NCBI GenBank assembly: GCA_028284145.1
Contig: JANQSH010000096.1
Location: forward strand, 1 to 57,023
Length of the DNA stretch: 57,023 nt
Direction of reading: 5' to 3'
Source of the DNA: Planctomycetaceae bacterium
GTDB taxonomy: Bacteria > Planctomycetota > Planctomycetia > Planctomycetales > Planctomycetaceae
In this document: positions 17,147-26,487 of the stretch, one piece after another
How positions within the stretch are numbered: position 1 is the stretch's first letter
Layout: each line of letters begins with the position of its first letter
Notes under the pieces: generated by a model
What the model was told of the DNA's origin: nothing
What the model saw: only the letters and a program-made list of their open reading frames with translations
The model's database searches: none
Translations under genes and position numbers: made by a program

Positions 17147-17456
17147 CTGTTCTCTCCAAAGAATTAGGGGGGTAACTCCGCACGCGATTTGCGTACATCT
17201 TTTCAGCATTGAGGTGTTAAACGGGTTCTTGTTTTTTTGGATGCCGACAGCATGCACTATGATCACACCAGGACATCCTTCGCAACATGATCATGGACGG
17301 ACAATTCAGTCGGCCAAAAAACGTCGCCTCTGGTATCTTAACGTCAAATCCTCATAGTAGACATTCAACAAATGCAAGATGCAGGGCGGCTCAATGGTTT
17401 ACTTTGGCGACTTCGACGAATTGTCGCGGGAAAAAGTTCCGCTGAATTTGGATTTC
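17147..17456. other. Gene-free intergenic stretch
   Basis: About 310 bp upstream of the small secreted protein gene. It must hold that gene's promoter, but no clear motif, small gene or repeat was recognised. Confidence 0.3.
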
Positions 17457-17547
17457 GAGCATATTACGCTCTTCTGTGCCGCAATGGGCGTCGTCAAGCC
17501 TGAAACCAAGGCCTCCATGAGCCAGAGTTACCAGAAGGTAAACTGTC
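17457..17547 (-). repeat. R1 MITE-like element, copy 6
   Basis: Minus-orientation copy starting GAGCATATTACGCTCTTCTG and ending CCAGAAGGTAAACTGTC, slightly shortened in the centre. It lies next to the IS3 remnant. Confidence 0.75.
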
Positions 17548-17580
17548 TATAGCCAGGGACTGACGGATACTGGTTTTGGG

Positions 17581-17790
17581 TCAGGCAGCTACGCTGCTGC
17601 CCTGGTTTTTCTCGAATTGGCTGGGCGTCTGGCAGCCCAGTGTTTGATGGATTCTTTTGGAACTGTAGAACGCTTCGATGCGCATGAACACGCTCCAGCG
17701 TGCCGACTCCAGGTCGTCGCAGGTCTCGAACTTCATCCATCCGTGCTTGAGCGGCCAGAAGAACCACTCGTCCACTGCGCGTTGTCGTAA
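17581..17790 (-). pseudogene. IS3-family transposase C-terminal remnant
   Basis: The last about 65 codons of an IS3-family OrfB: VDEWFFWPLKHGWMK, FETCDDLESARWSVFMRIEA, FYSSKRIHQTLGCQTPSQFE. These match the conserved end of the integrase core (the region after the catalytic Glu). The DDE motif and OrfA are absent and no IS ends were found. It sits immediately downstream of the next minus-strand gene, whose last residues might derive from the insertion. Confidence 0.8.
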
Positions 17791-17806
17791 CAGCAGCCAG
17801 TACGGA

Positions 17807-19258
17807 TCATCGAACCGGTGTTGCCTGTGGGATCTCAAAAACCATCAAAAAGTTACGTTTCTCACTACGGTCACCCGGAATCCACTTCAGCGACTTCTCT
17901 TCGCCAAGCACAGTTCGCACATCATTCGGGTCAATGCCCAAACCCTGAATGTCCCGGTCGTTGCTGCCTGCAAAATGTTCCAGGACGATGATCTTCGCGC
18001 CGGAGGATACACCTTTTCTTAATGCCGACGCCCATTCATCGCCTGGCATACCATGCCCACGCAGGATGTGAAAAAACAGAATGCCGAATTCGGATGAGAC
18101 AAGTCGATCATCAAGCTGGTCAACATGGCAATAATCCAATCCTGGCAGCTTGGAAACCCCACCGTCCTGATCAATCCAGTCCTGCACATTGACAATTTCC
18201 AACCCCGGCTCACCATTCAGTTGGCGGGCCACTTGTCGAAATGTTCTGGAGTGGTTGGACAATGGTCGACGTCGCAATTTCCCAAGTGGTCTCGCCGATT
18301 TCGGAATCTCCAGTTTCGCCCGGAGGTCATTGAAAATCAACATATCCAGTTCCGGATAGCTGGGCGCTCTTTGCGTTGCGAATCTGGCAATGGATTCATA
18401 GCACTTCAGAAGAGACAGATGCTGTCTGGTGAAATGAACCTTGAATACATTTGAATTCCATAGAGCGATCGGCTCATATCGCAGAATCTCGAACAGCTTT
18501 GGTAATGTTCGGCAGATATCCCCTACCACAAAACTGACAGTCAGGTTTTGCAACTGATGGCGCATACTCTGAAAGACGTCCTCATTCGCCAGATATCCCT
18601 GCCCCCAGAAAAACGAAAAGATGTATGGATCGTTCCGGCGTCGATCAACACGCGCCACCGAGAGCAAGTATTCGGAAATATCGCCCGCATTGGGAATCGC
18701 CAAATGCAAACCTTTATCAGTGACATTCGGCCTGGTCGGGCATTGGTATTGTCGTTGGAATTGTGTCTCATCGAATCGGCCCTGAGTCCACAGCTCCGCT
18801 TCGATCTGCTGGCGCCGCTTTCGCTCATTCCATTTTGGTTTCACAAGGAATGGCTCTGGTCGGTCCAACGTTGTCAATTGCTGCCGAATCCGATCGTTCA
18901 GTTTCAGGCAGAAAATATTCTGCAGAAACTCAAATCGGTCATTCGATTCAATCAATGTCGTGCCCATTCGTTGCAGGTGATGCAACTGCCACGGGTTGAA
19001 GTCGCAAAAAACAACTCGACGCAGTCTGGTCTGATGGATCAGTCCGGCGATGAGGTGCAGAACATGCGGATTGCCGATGGCGATCAGGCTGAGTTCATCC
19101 GATGTCGTATGCCGAATTCGGCTGTCGATATGATCATTGCTCAACAGATAGCCAAACTCCCAGGCGTTGTCAGCAACAACCACATTGGCATTTCGCGTGA
19201 CGAGTGAATCGGTGGCACCCCATTCGCAATTCAATACATCCAATTCTGGCAACTGCAC
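17807..19258 (-). CDS. Unknown protein, possibly Rossmann-fold (SAM-binding-like)
   Basis: 483 residues from a GTG start with no clear ribosome binding site. One stretch, LSLIAIGNPHVLHLIAGLI then VVFCDFNPWQLHHLQRM, resembles the nucleotide-binding region of DUF3419/BtaA-like aminocarboxypropyl or methyltransferases. A second stretch near the C-terminus (GILFFHILRGHGMPGDEW, AKIIVLEHF) resembles the end of a methyltransferase sheet. No firm family can be assigned. The next gene downstream is an IS3 fragment starting within 20 bp of its stop. Confidence 0.6.
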   Translation of the reverse strand: MQLPELDVLNCEWGATDSLVTRNANVVVADNAWEFGYLLSNDHIDSRIRHTTSDELSLIAIGNPHVLHLIAGLIHQTRLRRVVFCDFNPWQLHHLQRMGTTLIESNDRFEFLQNIFCLKLNDRIRQQLTTLDRPEPFLVKPKWNERKRRQQIEAELWTQGRFDETQFQRQYQCPTRPNVTDKGLHLAIPNAGDISEYLLSVARVDRRRNDPYIFSFFWGQGYLANEDVFQSMRHQLQNLTVSFVVGDICRTLPKLFEILRYEPIALWNSNVFKVHFTRQHLSLLKCYESIARFATQRAPSYPELDMLIFNDLRAKLEIPKSARPLGKLRRRPLSNHSRTFRQVARQLNGEPGLEIVNVQDWIDQDGGVSKLPGLDYCHVDQLDDRLVSSEFGILFFHILRGHGMPGDEWASALRKGVSSGAKIIVLEHFAGSNDRDIQGLGIDPNDVRTVLGEEKSLKWIPGDRSEKRNFLMVFEIPQATPVR

Positions 19259-19528
19259 GGCGGGCTCAATTCAACATGAATAAAAAAGGGGTCGCGATGG
19301 AGAGCTTCCTGGAATCTCCTATCTTCTCAAATGCGAATGTTTTTTCAAACCAGCAATGAATCTTCGCAATGCGATCTTGAAGTCCTGTGAATCCTGGGAG
19401 AGAATGGACATCAACAGGTCAGGCCGCGAGACGTGACTCAATCAATGCGGCACTTCTCACTTTTTCAATAATCCCCCTATTCCTCCTCCCCACGGCATTC
19501 GCTGTTGGAATGGAGTTCAGGTGTTACC

Positions 19529-21301
19529 ATGTTGCGCATTTTTGTTTCCGGCCATATTCGTGTTTCGTTGGTATTGCCGGCTTTGCTCGCATGCTTTCTG
19601 ATCCTGTTCAATCAAAAAGCAAATTCAGCTGAAACGTGGGATAACCGGGTCATCGGGAACATCAATAAGGCGAAGGAATATCTGCTGTCCACTACTCGTA
19701 GTGTCGATCCGAGCGAGGTGGGGTTGGTGGCTTACACGTTGTTAAAGGCAGGGCAGGATCCCGAAAGTCCGGAAATCCAGCACCTGTTTTCGGTCATCAA
19801 TCGGAAGTTTAACGGAACCCGGTACGCTCCACTGCATCACAACTATTACGAAGCCGCCTGTGATCTGATGGCATTTCAGGCGGCAAAGCAGGATAAGTAC
19901 AAAGCACAAATTCGGATTCTGCATCAGTTTATTGTGGCAGGCCAACGTGAGAATGGGAGTTGGTTCTATATTAAAAAGATGCCCTACTCCGGTGGCGATA
20001 CGAGCATTACACAATACGCATTGCTTGGATTATGGGCGGCGGAACGTGAAGGTTTTCAAACGCCTCCGCAGGTTTGGGACAAGGCGGCACTCTGGATGAT
20101 CAAGACACAAACCAGCAGTGGCGGATTCGTATACCATCCCTTTGACAAGCAAAAGGAAAGTCGGCGATACATTCGCCATTCAATGACCGTCGCGGCAATT
20201 GGTTCTTTGCAGGTCTGCCTGAATTATCTGGAACCGCATTTTGCAAAGCCAGCACCGGAAGGTGAAGAGGAAGCTCCGGCGACGCCCTATGACTTTCTTG
20301 AGGAGGTGAGTGCCGCGCCTCAGACATCTGCTGTTCCAGCCAATGTTTCCTATCAACCACAGGTCAAACGGGAACAGATCCTGGTGGCAATTGACCGGGC
20401 ATGGAAGTGGATGGACCAGAATTACAACCTGCATTCGACGCCATCTGGCGACAGGTCAACACCTACCGGTGATCGCCTGCGCTGGTATTACTATTATCTC
20501 TACACAGCTGAGCGAGCCTTCACACTGTCCCGGATGGACAACTTCGGCAAGCGAGACTGGTATTCCGATGGGATCAATCTCATAAAGAAAAGGCAGCAGG
20601 CCAACGGCGTGCCGGGAGATCTCGGCGGTCTGCAGGTATCGGGCGAAATTCCGCGCACCTGTCTGTGCATGCTGTTCATGATGCGGGCCACGAAAGGCAT
20701 GGTCAAAGAGACCAGGGAAGCGTTGGGGGCGGGATTGTTAATGGGAGGCCGGGGACTGCCGGACGATCTCAACGCGGTCCATGTGAAAGACGGCCAGGTC
20801 AAAGAACGCAAAATCGTTGGCCCACTGGATAAATTGCTGGTCTCGCTTGAGAACGGAGATCCTGAGGAAGTGCAGGAAGTGCAATCCGCCATCGTCGAAA
20901 AAATTCAATCGGGCGACCGGGAGGACTTGGTCAAGCATGTGGAAGAGGTGAAGGAACTGGTTGATCACCAGAGTTCCGATGTCCGTCGGACAGCGGTTTG
21001 GGTGCTGGGGCGGTCAGACAACATTCGCAACGTGCCCCATCTGTTGCGTGCGTTGTCCGATCTCGATATTTCCGTCGTTGTCGAGGCGCGCAACGGGCTC
21101 TGTTTCATTGCACGGACGCCAAACGGGTTTGGATCGCCGGAAACGCCACTGCATGGTCAGCCACCTGATCTTTCCGAGACACAGAAGAAGCGTGTCATTC
21201 AACAATGGCGAGACCGGCTCAAAAAGGACTGGTTTGGCTGGTACGACAAATATCGACCATACGATACGCGCGACGCATTCGATGACTGGAAAGACAACTG
21301 A
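19529..21301 (+). CDS. Secreted prenyltransferase/squalene-cyclase-like repeat protein with HEAT-like C-terminus
   Basis: 590 residues from the ATG at 19529. Residues about 1-34 form a signal peptide ending NSAET. Residues 40-400 have repeats of the terpene-cyclase toroid: AKEYLLSTTRS, YALLGLWAAEREG, ALWMIKTQTSSGGFVYHP, AWKWMDQNYNL, WYYYYLYTAERAFTL. The C-terminal part (RRTAVWVLGRSDNIRNVPHL, then LRALSDLDISVVVEARNGL) resembles HEAT repeats. The DxDD motif of squalene-hopene cyclase is not seen, so cyclase activity is unlikely. Common but uncharacterised in planctomycetes. Confidence 0.75.
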   Translation: MLRIFVSGHIRVSLVLPALLACFLILFNQKANSAETWDNRVIGNINKAKEYLLSTTRSVDPSEVGLVAYTLLKAGQDPESPEIQHLFSVINRKFNGTRYAPLHHNYYEAACDLMAFQAAKQDKYKAQIRILHQFIVAGQRENGSWFYIKKMPYSGGDTSITQYALLGLWAAEREGFQTPPQVWDKAALWMIKTQTSSGGFVYHPFDKQKESRRYIRHSMTVAAIGSLQVCLNYLEPHFAKPAPEGEEEAPATPYDFLEEVSAAPQTSAVPANVSYQPQVKREQILVAIDRAWKWMDQNYNLHSTPSGDRSTPTGDRLRWYYYYLYTAERAFTLSRMDNFGKRDWYSDGINLIKKRQQANGVPGDLGGLQVSGEIPRTCLCMLFMMRATKGMVKETREALGAGLLMGGRGLPDDLNAVHVKDGQVKERKIVGPLDKLLVSLENGDPEEVQEVQSAIVEKIQSGDREDLVKHVEEVKELVDHQSSDVRRTAVWVLGRSDNIRNVPHLLRALSDLDISVVVEARNGLCFIARTPNGFGSPETPLHGQPPDLSETQKKRVIQQWRDRLKKDWFGWYDKYRPYDTRDAFDDWKDN

Positions 21302-21357
21302 CGTCTGGTCTCAGGCCACGATGCCCACATGCTGAATTCGAGATCGTGAACGTATTG

Positions 21358-22545
21358 ATGCGGATCGCTTTTCTGACTCCCGAATACGTTGAGCAGGGTA
21401 ACACTTCCGGTGGACTTGCTAACTTCGTGTATCGGATGGCTCAATCGTGTGCCAGGCTGGGACACGATGTTGAGGTCTTCTCGGTTCGACGCGATCGAAG
21501 TGAGCAGATCATCGTCGATGTCGAAAATGTCCGCGCGACACTGCTGAAAAATCCTGGTTGCGCGCTATGGGAAAAGGCGATCCTCTTACCGGGACTCCTG
21601 ATTCCGAGGTTGTCGCTCATCAATTGTCTCTACATGCGAAGAGTTGGACGGGCGATCTGTGATGCGTTAATGACGGTTCACACGAAACAGCCATTTGACA
21701 TTGTGCACACGTCTGATCTGGGAGCACCTGGATATTGGTTGCCCGCACGCCCCGCCTTCAGAGTGGTTCTCCGCAGCAGTTCACGCCATGTCGATTCGCG
21801 AGAGATTCGCGGAATCGGGAAATCGATTTCCAGTACTATCGAGTGGCAGCGTGAGCAGAGTGTCTTTCGCAAGGCTGACGTTGTTTACGCGCCGAGCCAT
21901 TACACAGCGTCCCGTTTTGAGCAGGAGCTGGGTGTTCCTGTCCATGTTGTCCGTCCGCCATTCTTTCTCGATGCCGAGCCGGAACGAATGTCGAATGTCG
22001 AAATTCCAGAGAGATATCTGCTGCATGTCGGGCGTCTTGGCAGAATCAAGGGTTCCGACATTCTGGCGGAGGCGTTGACTCTTGCCTGGCAGCAGGAGCC
22101 TGAATTGAAGATGGTGTGGATTGGTGACGAAGAGGAGCGAAGTCTCATGCATCGTCTGCATCAACGGTGGGGCGAGACAAGTGCAAAAAAGGTGATTCAC
22201 CTGGGAACGATCGCCAAGCCCCACCTCTACGAGATGATGCAGAACGCGATCGCCACCATTGCCCCGTCACGACTGGACAATCTGCCGAATGTCGTGCTGG
22301 AAAGCCTGGCATTGAAAACTCCCGTAATCGGAACGGATGGCGCGAGCATTAATGAGATTGTCGAACATGGTAGAAGTGGCGAACTCGTGCCGATGGAAAG
22401 CTCGACAGCTTTGGCGGAATCTCTGGTTCGCGCCTGGCGTGGCGTGCCCCCATTTGACGGCCAGTCGTTTCAGAAACCGGTCATCTTCGAGGAAATGCAA
22501 CCACCGGTCGCCGCGCAGAGGATGCTCGATCTTGTACTTCAATAG
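21358..22545 (+). CDS. GT4-family glycosyltransferase
   Basis: 395 residues with a GT-B fold. N-terminal MRIAFLTPEYVEQGNTSGGL and NFVYRMAQSCARLGHDVEVF. C-terminal donor-binding region with LLHVGRLGRIKGSDILAEAL, MVWIGDEEE, IHLGTIAK, and the E-x7-E-type stretch IAPSRLDNLPNVVLESLALK. It transfers a nucleotide sugar onto an unknown acceptor, probably in envelope polysaccharide synthesis. The ATG at 21358 is preferred over a GTG at 21346 because family members begin at MRIAF; neither has a strong ribosome binding site. Confidence 0.88.
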   Translation: MRIAFLTPEYVEQGNTSGGLANFVYRMAQSCARLGHDVEVFSVRRDRSEQIIVDVENVRATLLKNPGCALWEKAILLPGLLIPRLSLINCLYMRRVGRAICDALMTVHTKQPFDIVHTSDLGAPGYWLPARPAFRVVLRSSSRHVDSREIRGIGKSISSTIEWQREQSVFRKADVVYAPSHYTASRFEQELGVPVHVVRPPFFLDAEPERMSNVEIPERYLLHVGRLGRIKGSDILAEALTLAWQQEPELKMVWIGDEEERSLMHRLHQRWGETSAKKVIHLGTIAKPHLYEMMQNAIATIAPSRLDNLPNVVLESLALKTPVIGTDGASINEIVEHGRSGELVPMESSTALAESLVRAWRGVPPFDGQSFQKPVIFEEMQPPVAAQRMLDLVLQ

Positions 22546-22631
22546 ATGGATGCAGAAGCTGGCGCAAAGAACCGGGCATCGGATGATCATTCACCCAACG
22601 CCCGGCATGTGCAAGACAAGCTTGAAAACGT

Positions 22632-23198
22632 TCAACGGTTTGCGGAAATCGTGATCGTCTTGTTTGCTGCATCATTGGCTGTGAACTTGTCGGAGCCGTA
22701 GCTCAGATTCAATTCCGCTGGTTTGTCGGCTTGGATCGTCACTTCGTAGCCACGTTCCAGGAAATCCCCTTTTTCGTGCCAGATCTGGATTTTGTGCTTC
22801 CCGGCGGGGATGTTCGGGATCTCGAACTTGCCATTTTCGTCGGTGATCGCGACAAAACCATGATCCAGCGGCAGATGCCAGGCGGACATCCACGGGTGAA
22901 TATCGCACTTTACCTGCAACGGTTTCCGCTCTGCCAATTCGTAAACCAGCTCCAGACCTTCTCGATCGTTGGCCTGCACGATCTGGTTCAGGGTTGTGTT
23001 GCTCACCGGAAAGGTGTGGACGTTGTGCTGGCAGGAGTCGTCACTCTTGACAAGAATTTTCTGCCCGACCCGAGATGTCAGAGCGTGTGGAATGAATCTG
23101 CAGCCCTTCTGATCAAACACGACTGGCTCGGTTGGTGCAGGATCATCGCCCTTCCTGGGCGTTTTGGAAAGGTAGACGAAGACGTTCGCCAGCTCCGC
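22632..23198 (-). pseudogene. Plastocyanin-like/carboxypeptidase-regulatory protein, 5'-truncated
   Basis: From about 23198 the minus strand encodes a recognisable planctomycete periplasmic protein: ELANVFVYLSKTP, CRFIPHALTSRVGQKILVKS, then HNVHTFPVSNTTLNQIV, a copper-site-like VKCDIHPWMSAWHLPLDH, and a regulatory-like domain FEIPNIPAGKHKIQIWHEKG. The family normally has a signal peptide and about 50-80 residues ahead of 'LANVFVYLSK'. Here those residues are replaced by the antisense of a cytochrome c gene. The frame stays open to a start at 23405, so a chimeric protein could be made, but the authentic N-terminus is missing. Confidence 0.7.
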
Positions 23199-24170
23199 GA
23201 AGAGTTGCAGAATGGGATTCAGGAGGAGTTGACAAATCGCACTGGGACACCGCAGGACCCTAAACTGCTGCAATTCACCGCTGCCGATATCGAGGAAATT
23301 GGTGAGGACAACGCCGCAAAGTGGGAACTCGGTTATGTCAACGTACCCAAAAGTCAGCTCAAGCTGGGGCAGGAAGTCTACCAGCGGCGTTGTGTGCAAT
23401 GTCATGGTGTGAGCGGCGATGGCAATGGCCCGCAGGCCAAGTACCTGTATCCCAGACCTCGCGACTATCGCCGGGGGATTTATAAGTTCACGTCAACACC
23501 CTACGGCTCGAAGCCACGTCGAGAGGATCTCTACCGGACGATTCACGATGGTGTGATCGGTACTTCGACGCCTTCCTTTTCGCTGCTTCCCGAAAACGAA
23601 AAGCAGGCGGTGATTGATTATGTCCTGATGCTGACGCATCGCGGCGAACTGGAATACGAGCTGTATGCCGAGGCAGATGCCAGTGATGAATTGGACTCCG
23701 AATATATTCCGGGTCTCGTGCAGAACGTCATGCGGAAATGGAAGCAGGCTCGCTCGCAGGAAGTTTTGCCTTTGACGTCACAACCGGAATTTACGGTGGA
23801 GCATGTTAAACGGGGGCAAGCGGCGTTCGTCTCGAAGGGATGCGTGAAGTGTCACGGAGAAGATGGCCGCGGTCAGACGAAAGAAAACATCGGGAAAGAT
23901 TCCTGGGGCAATCCCACGCGGGCGGCGGATTTGACATCGGGCATGCTGCACGGAGGCTCAGAACCTCTGGACATCTACCGTCGTATCGTATCGGGCATCA
24001 ATGGTACGCCGATGCCCGGCTTCAAGAATGCGCTGGTATCCGAGCCGGAAACGATTTGGGATCTGGTCGCCTTTGTGCTGTACGTTTCCAATCGGCGGCG
24101 GGCGGGTGAAGTCCCCTCTCCTGGTGAACGGACGCTGGCTGGTTTGGAGAGCAGTGGACAATCAGAGTGA
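23184..24170 (+). CDS. Di-haem cytochrome c (cbb3-associated), 5'-truncated
   Basis: Two haem c sites: CVQCHGVSGDGNGPQ and CVKCHGEDGRGQT, each with a following Met-containing segment (GTSTPSFSLLP, GTPMPGFKNAL). It probably donates electrons to, or is the CcoP-like partner of, the cbb3 oxidase encoded downstream. Family-like sequence begins only at about 23184 (RQLREELQNGIQEEL). Upstream the frame is the antisense of the neighbouring gene, with no ATG, signal peptide or ribosome binding site in the proper place. A signal peptide is essential for periplasmic haem attachment, so the gene as sequenced is probably broken or misassembled at its 5' end. Confidence 0.8.
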   Translation, partial: VRQLREELQNGIQEELTNRTGTPQDPKLLQFTAADIEEIGEDNAAKWELGYVNVPKSQLKLGQEVYQRRCVQCHGVSGDGNGPQAKYLYPRPRDYRRGIYKFTSTPYGSKPRREDLYRTIHDGVIGTSTPSFSLLPENEKQAVIDYVLMLTHRGELEYELYAEADASDELDSEYIPGLVQNVMRKWKQARSQEVLPLTSQPEFTVEHVKRGQAAFVSKGCVKCHGEDGRGQTKENIGKDSWGNPTRAADLTSGMLHGGSEPLDIYRRIVSGINGTPMPGFKNALVSEPETIWDLVAFVLYVSNRRRAGEVPSPGERTLAGLESSGQSE

Positions 24171-24204
24171 CCCCCTCCATTTCCCCATTGACGAGAGCTG
24201 AAAC

Positions 24205-24852
24205 GTGGAAACCAATTCAAAGCAACATGAGCTGCAGGAATTGCGGACGAAAGTTCGCGATCTCGAACAGCAGGTTCAAGATGCCCAGGCGGAAAGGGGC
24301 TGGGAGCCTGAATCTTTTTATGGGGCCTATTATGCCACCACCGGCTTCATGCTGGGAATTGCCGCCGCAGCCATCAGCCTGATGGTGAATGTGATTCTCG
24401 CTCCGATGGCCGGAAAGAATCCGCTGGAACTGATTCGCGTTTACCTGACGTTCCCGCTGGGCGAAAAGGCCCTGCTGCTGACTGATCAGGCGGAAAAAAC
24501 ATATGTGCTGAATGATGGTATCATTCTGGCCATCGGTTGCTGCCTGTATCTTGGCACCGGCATGCTGTTGGGAACGCTGTTTCAGGTTATGCTGGCGAAG
24601 CTCGCGGGAACCAGTGGACTCGTCAAACGGTTATTGGTCGCGTCGGTCTTCTCGCTCGTCGTCTGGATCGTGAACTTCTACCTGATTCTCTCCTGGTTGC
24701 AGCCAGCTGTCTGCGGAGGCAACTGGATTACCGATTCCAGTGTACTGCCGCCCTGGGTGGCTGCCGGTACCCATCTTGTTTTTGGTTGGGCCATGGCCGT
24801 GCTGTATCCACTTGGCCGATTTGTTCCTTACAAACGTCCGATGGAGTATTAA
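24205..24852 (+). CDS. Membrane protein of the cbb3 oxidase locus
   Basis: 215 residues. Residues 1-33 form a coiled coil (LQELRTKVRDLEQQVQDAQ), followed by about four membrane helices (GFMLGIAAAAISLMVNVILA; IILAIGCCLYLGTGMLLGTL; LLVASVFSLVVWIVNFYLIL; AGTHLVFGWAMAVLYPLG). No enzymatic motif. Position between cytochrome c and ccoN suggests an assembly or accessory subunit of the oxidase. This is inference from context. Confidence 0.75.
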   Translation: METNSKQHELQELRTKVRDLEQQVQDAQAERGWEPESFYGAYYATTGFMLGIAAAAISLMVNVILAPMAGKNPLELIRVYLTFPLGEKALLLTDQAEKTYVLNDGIILAIGCCLYLGTGMLLGTLFQVMLAKLAGTSGLVKRLLVASVFSLVVWIVNFYLILSWLQPAVCGGNWITDSSVLPPWVAAGTHLVFGWAMAVLYPLGRFVPYKRPMEY

Positions 24853-24853
24853 G

Positions 24854-24955
24854 GCGTGTTTCACACTTTCGTGTCGCCCTGAACGATGTGAATCGCACGA
24901 TGAACGTGGCCCTGCAAGCCTGTGACGTTACGAAACGAAAAAAGGTAAACTGCTC
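24854..24955 (-). repeat. R1 MITE-like element, degenerate copy 7
   Basis: Strongly diverged but alignable in minus orientation: GGCGTGTTTCACACTTTCGT at the left, CGTGGCCCTGCAAGCC in the centre and AAAAGGTAAACTGCTC at the right. It ends two bases before the ccoN start codon. Its AAAGG motif, about 12 bp upstream of the ATG, may serve as ribosome binding site. Confidence 0.55.
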
Positions 24956-24957
24956 TG

Positions 24958-26365
24958 ATGTCTGAAACCACATTGCCGCAACAGCAGATTCCTCACACCG
25001 AGGAACTGGTCGAAAAGCGACTGGTTCTGTGGTATTTTTTTGCCGCATTGACGTTCATGTTCGTCTCGATGCTCGGTGGGATTCTGATGGGTCTGCAATT
25101 GATTCGTCATAACTTCCTGGATGGCGTTGAACTGCTCTCGCCCGGACGCTGGCGGATGATTCACACCAACGCCATTGCGTATGGGTTTCTCGCAAACGCC
25201 TTTCTCGGTTGCCTGCATTGGGCCGTACCAAGGTTGACGCTGCGACCCGTACTCAGCCGTCCACTGTCGTATGCCATCTTTTTCACGTGGCAATTCATTG
25301 TGTTGGGAACGGCGGTGTCCATCATCCTGGGGGGGGGCTCAGGGTCTGGAATGGGGCGAAACCCCAACCTGGGTTGACCCGATCGCGCTGGCGGGTTTAC
25401 TGCTGGTGGCGATCAACTTCATGGCACCGATCGCCAAAGTCAAAGGGCCAATGTATGTGACGCTGTGGTACTTCATGGCGGCGTTCATCTGGACCTTCCT
25501 GACTTATGCAATGGGCAACTTCATGCCGGAGTACTTCGTAACCGGTATCAGTGCCGGAGCAGTTGGTGGATTGTTCATCCACGACCTGGTCGGACTGTTC
25601 GTCACCCCGCTTGGCTGGGGTTTGATGTACTATTTCGTGCCGATTCTGCTAAAGAAACCGATCTGGAGCCACGGTTTGTCGCTGGTTGGTTTCTGGGGTC
25701 TGGCATTTTTCTATCCGCTCAATGGCATTCACCACTTCCTCTACACTCCCATTCCGATGTTCCTGCAATATGGAGCAATCATCTCCACGATTGCCGTTGA
25801 GTTGGTGGTGACGACGGTCGTGATCAACTTCTTCGCGACTCTGTGGGGATCGGGCAGCCAGGTGAAAACGAACCTGCCAATCCGCTGGTTCTACACCGGT
25901 ATGGTTCTGTACTTCCTGACTTGCCTGCAATGTGCGATGCAGACCACACTCACCTTCCAGAAACTGATTCACTTTACCGATTGGGTCGTAGGACACGCCC
26001 ACCTCGTGATGTTCGGTGTATTCAGCATGTGGCTGTTCGGCATTATGACTCATTTGATCCCACGCATTTGGCGAGTCGACTGGTATAGTCGCAATCTGTG
26101 CGAATGGCATTACTGGCTCTCGACTGTTGGCGTGGTGGTGATGGCGACTGATCTCATTCTGGCGGGTCTGTTCCAGGGCTATTCCTGGGCTGCGCTGCAG
26201 CCCTGGGACGCATCCATTGATTTGTCGATGCCCTTCTGGGCGATTCGGATTGTGGCGGGGCTGGTGATGTTCGCCGGTTTCATTGTGTTCGCATACAACC
26301 TGTTCAAAACGTGGCAACTCGTACCCAGGGCCAGTCTGCAGACGGCTGCTCCAGCGCAAGGCTGA
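24958..26365 (+). CDS. ccoN: Cytochrome c oxidase cbb3-type subunit I, with a one-base frameshift in a G9 tract
   Basis: Catalytic subunit of the cbb3 haem-copper oxidase, which reduces O2 to water and pumps protons. Haem and copper ligands are visible in MIHTNAIAYGFLANAFLG, GLFIHDLVGLFVTPLGWGLM, YPLNGIHHFLYTPIPM and GHAHLVMFGVFSMWLFGIMT. The first part is read from 24958 to G9 (25329-25337); the rest continues in the +1 frame (AQGLEWGETPTWVDPIALAG) to 26365. Eight Gs would give a continuous 468-residue protein, normal for CcoN. As sequenced, translation stops at 25377. A sequencing error is most likely; phase variation or a true mutation are alternatives. Confidence 0.9.
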
Positions 26366-26487
26366 ATTGATCGCGCGCTCAGATTAAACGTAGCATCTTG
26401 CAAGCTGGTTTTTCAAATTCAAATGGTGCGCCACCGCCACAACAATACCTGGCCTGGAAGTACGAAAACTGTGAGAGAGCGATATCG

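Noticed and set aside
16382..17167. 261-codon plus-strand reading frame
   Set aside because: Most of it lies antisense to the small secreted protein gene, which has a signal peptide and ribosome binding site; the plus-strand protein resembles nothing.
17457..17838. A complete IS3 element
   Set aside because: Only the last ~65 codons of OrfB are recognisable; DDE residues, OrfA and terminal inverted repeats are missing.
22731..23183. Long plus-strand N-terminal extension of the cytochrome c frame
   Set aside because: It is the antisense of the plastocyanin-like gene, whose protein is recognisable; the plus-strand translation has no signal peptide or domain.
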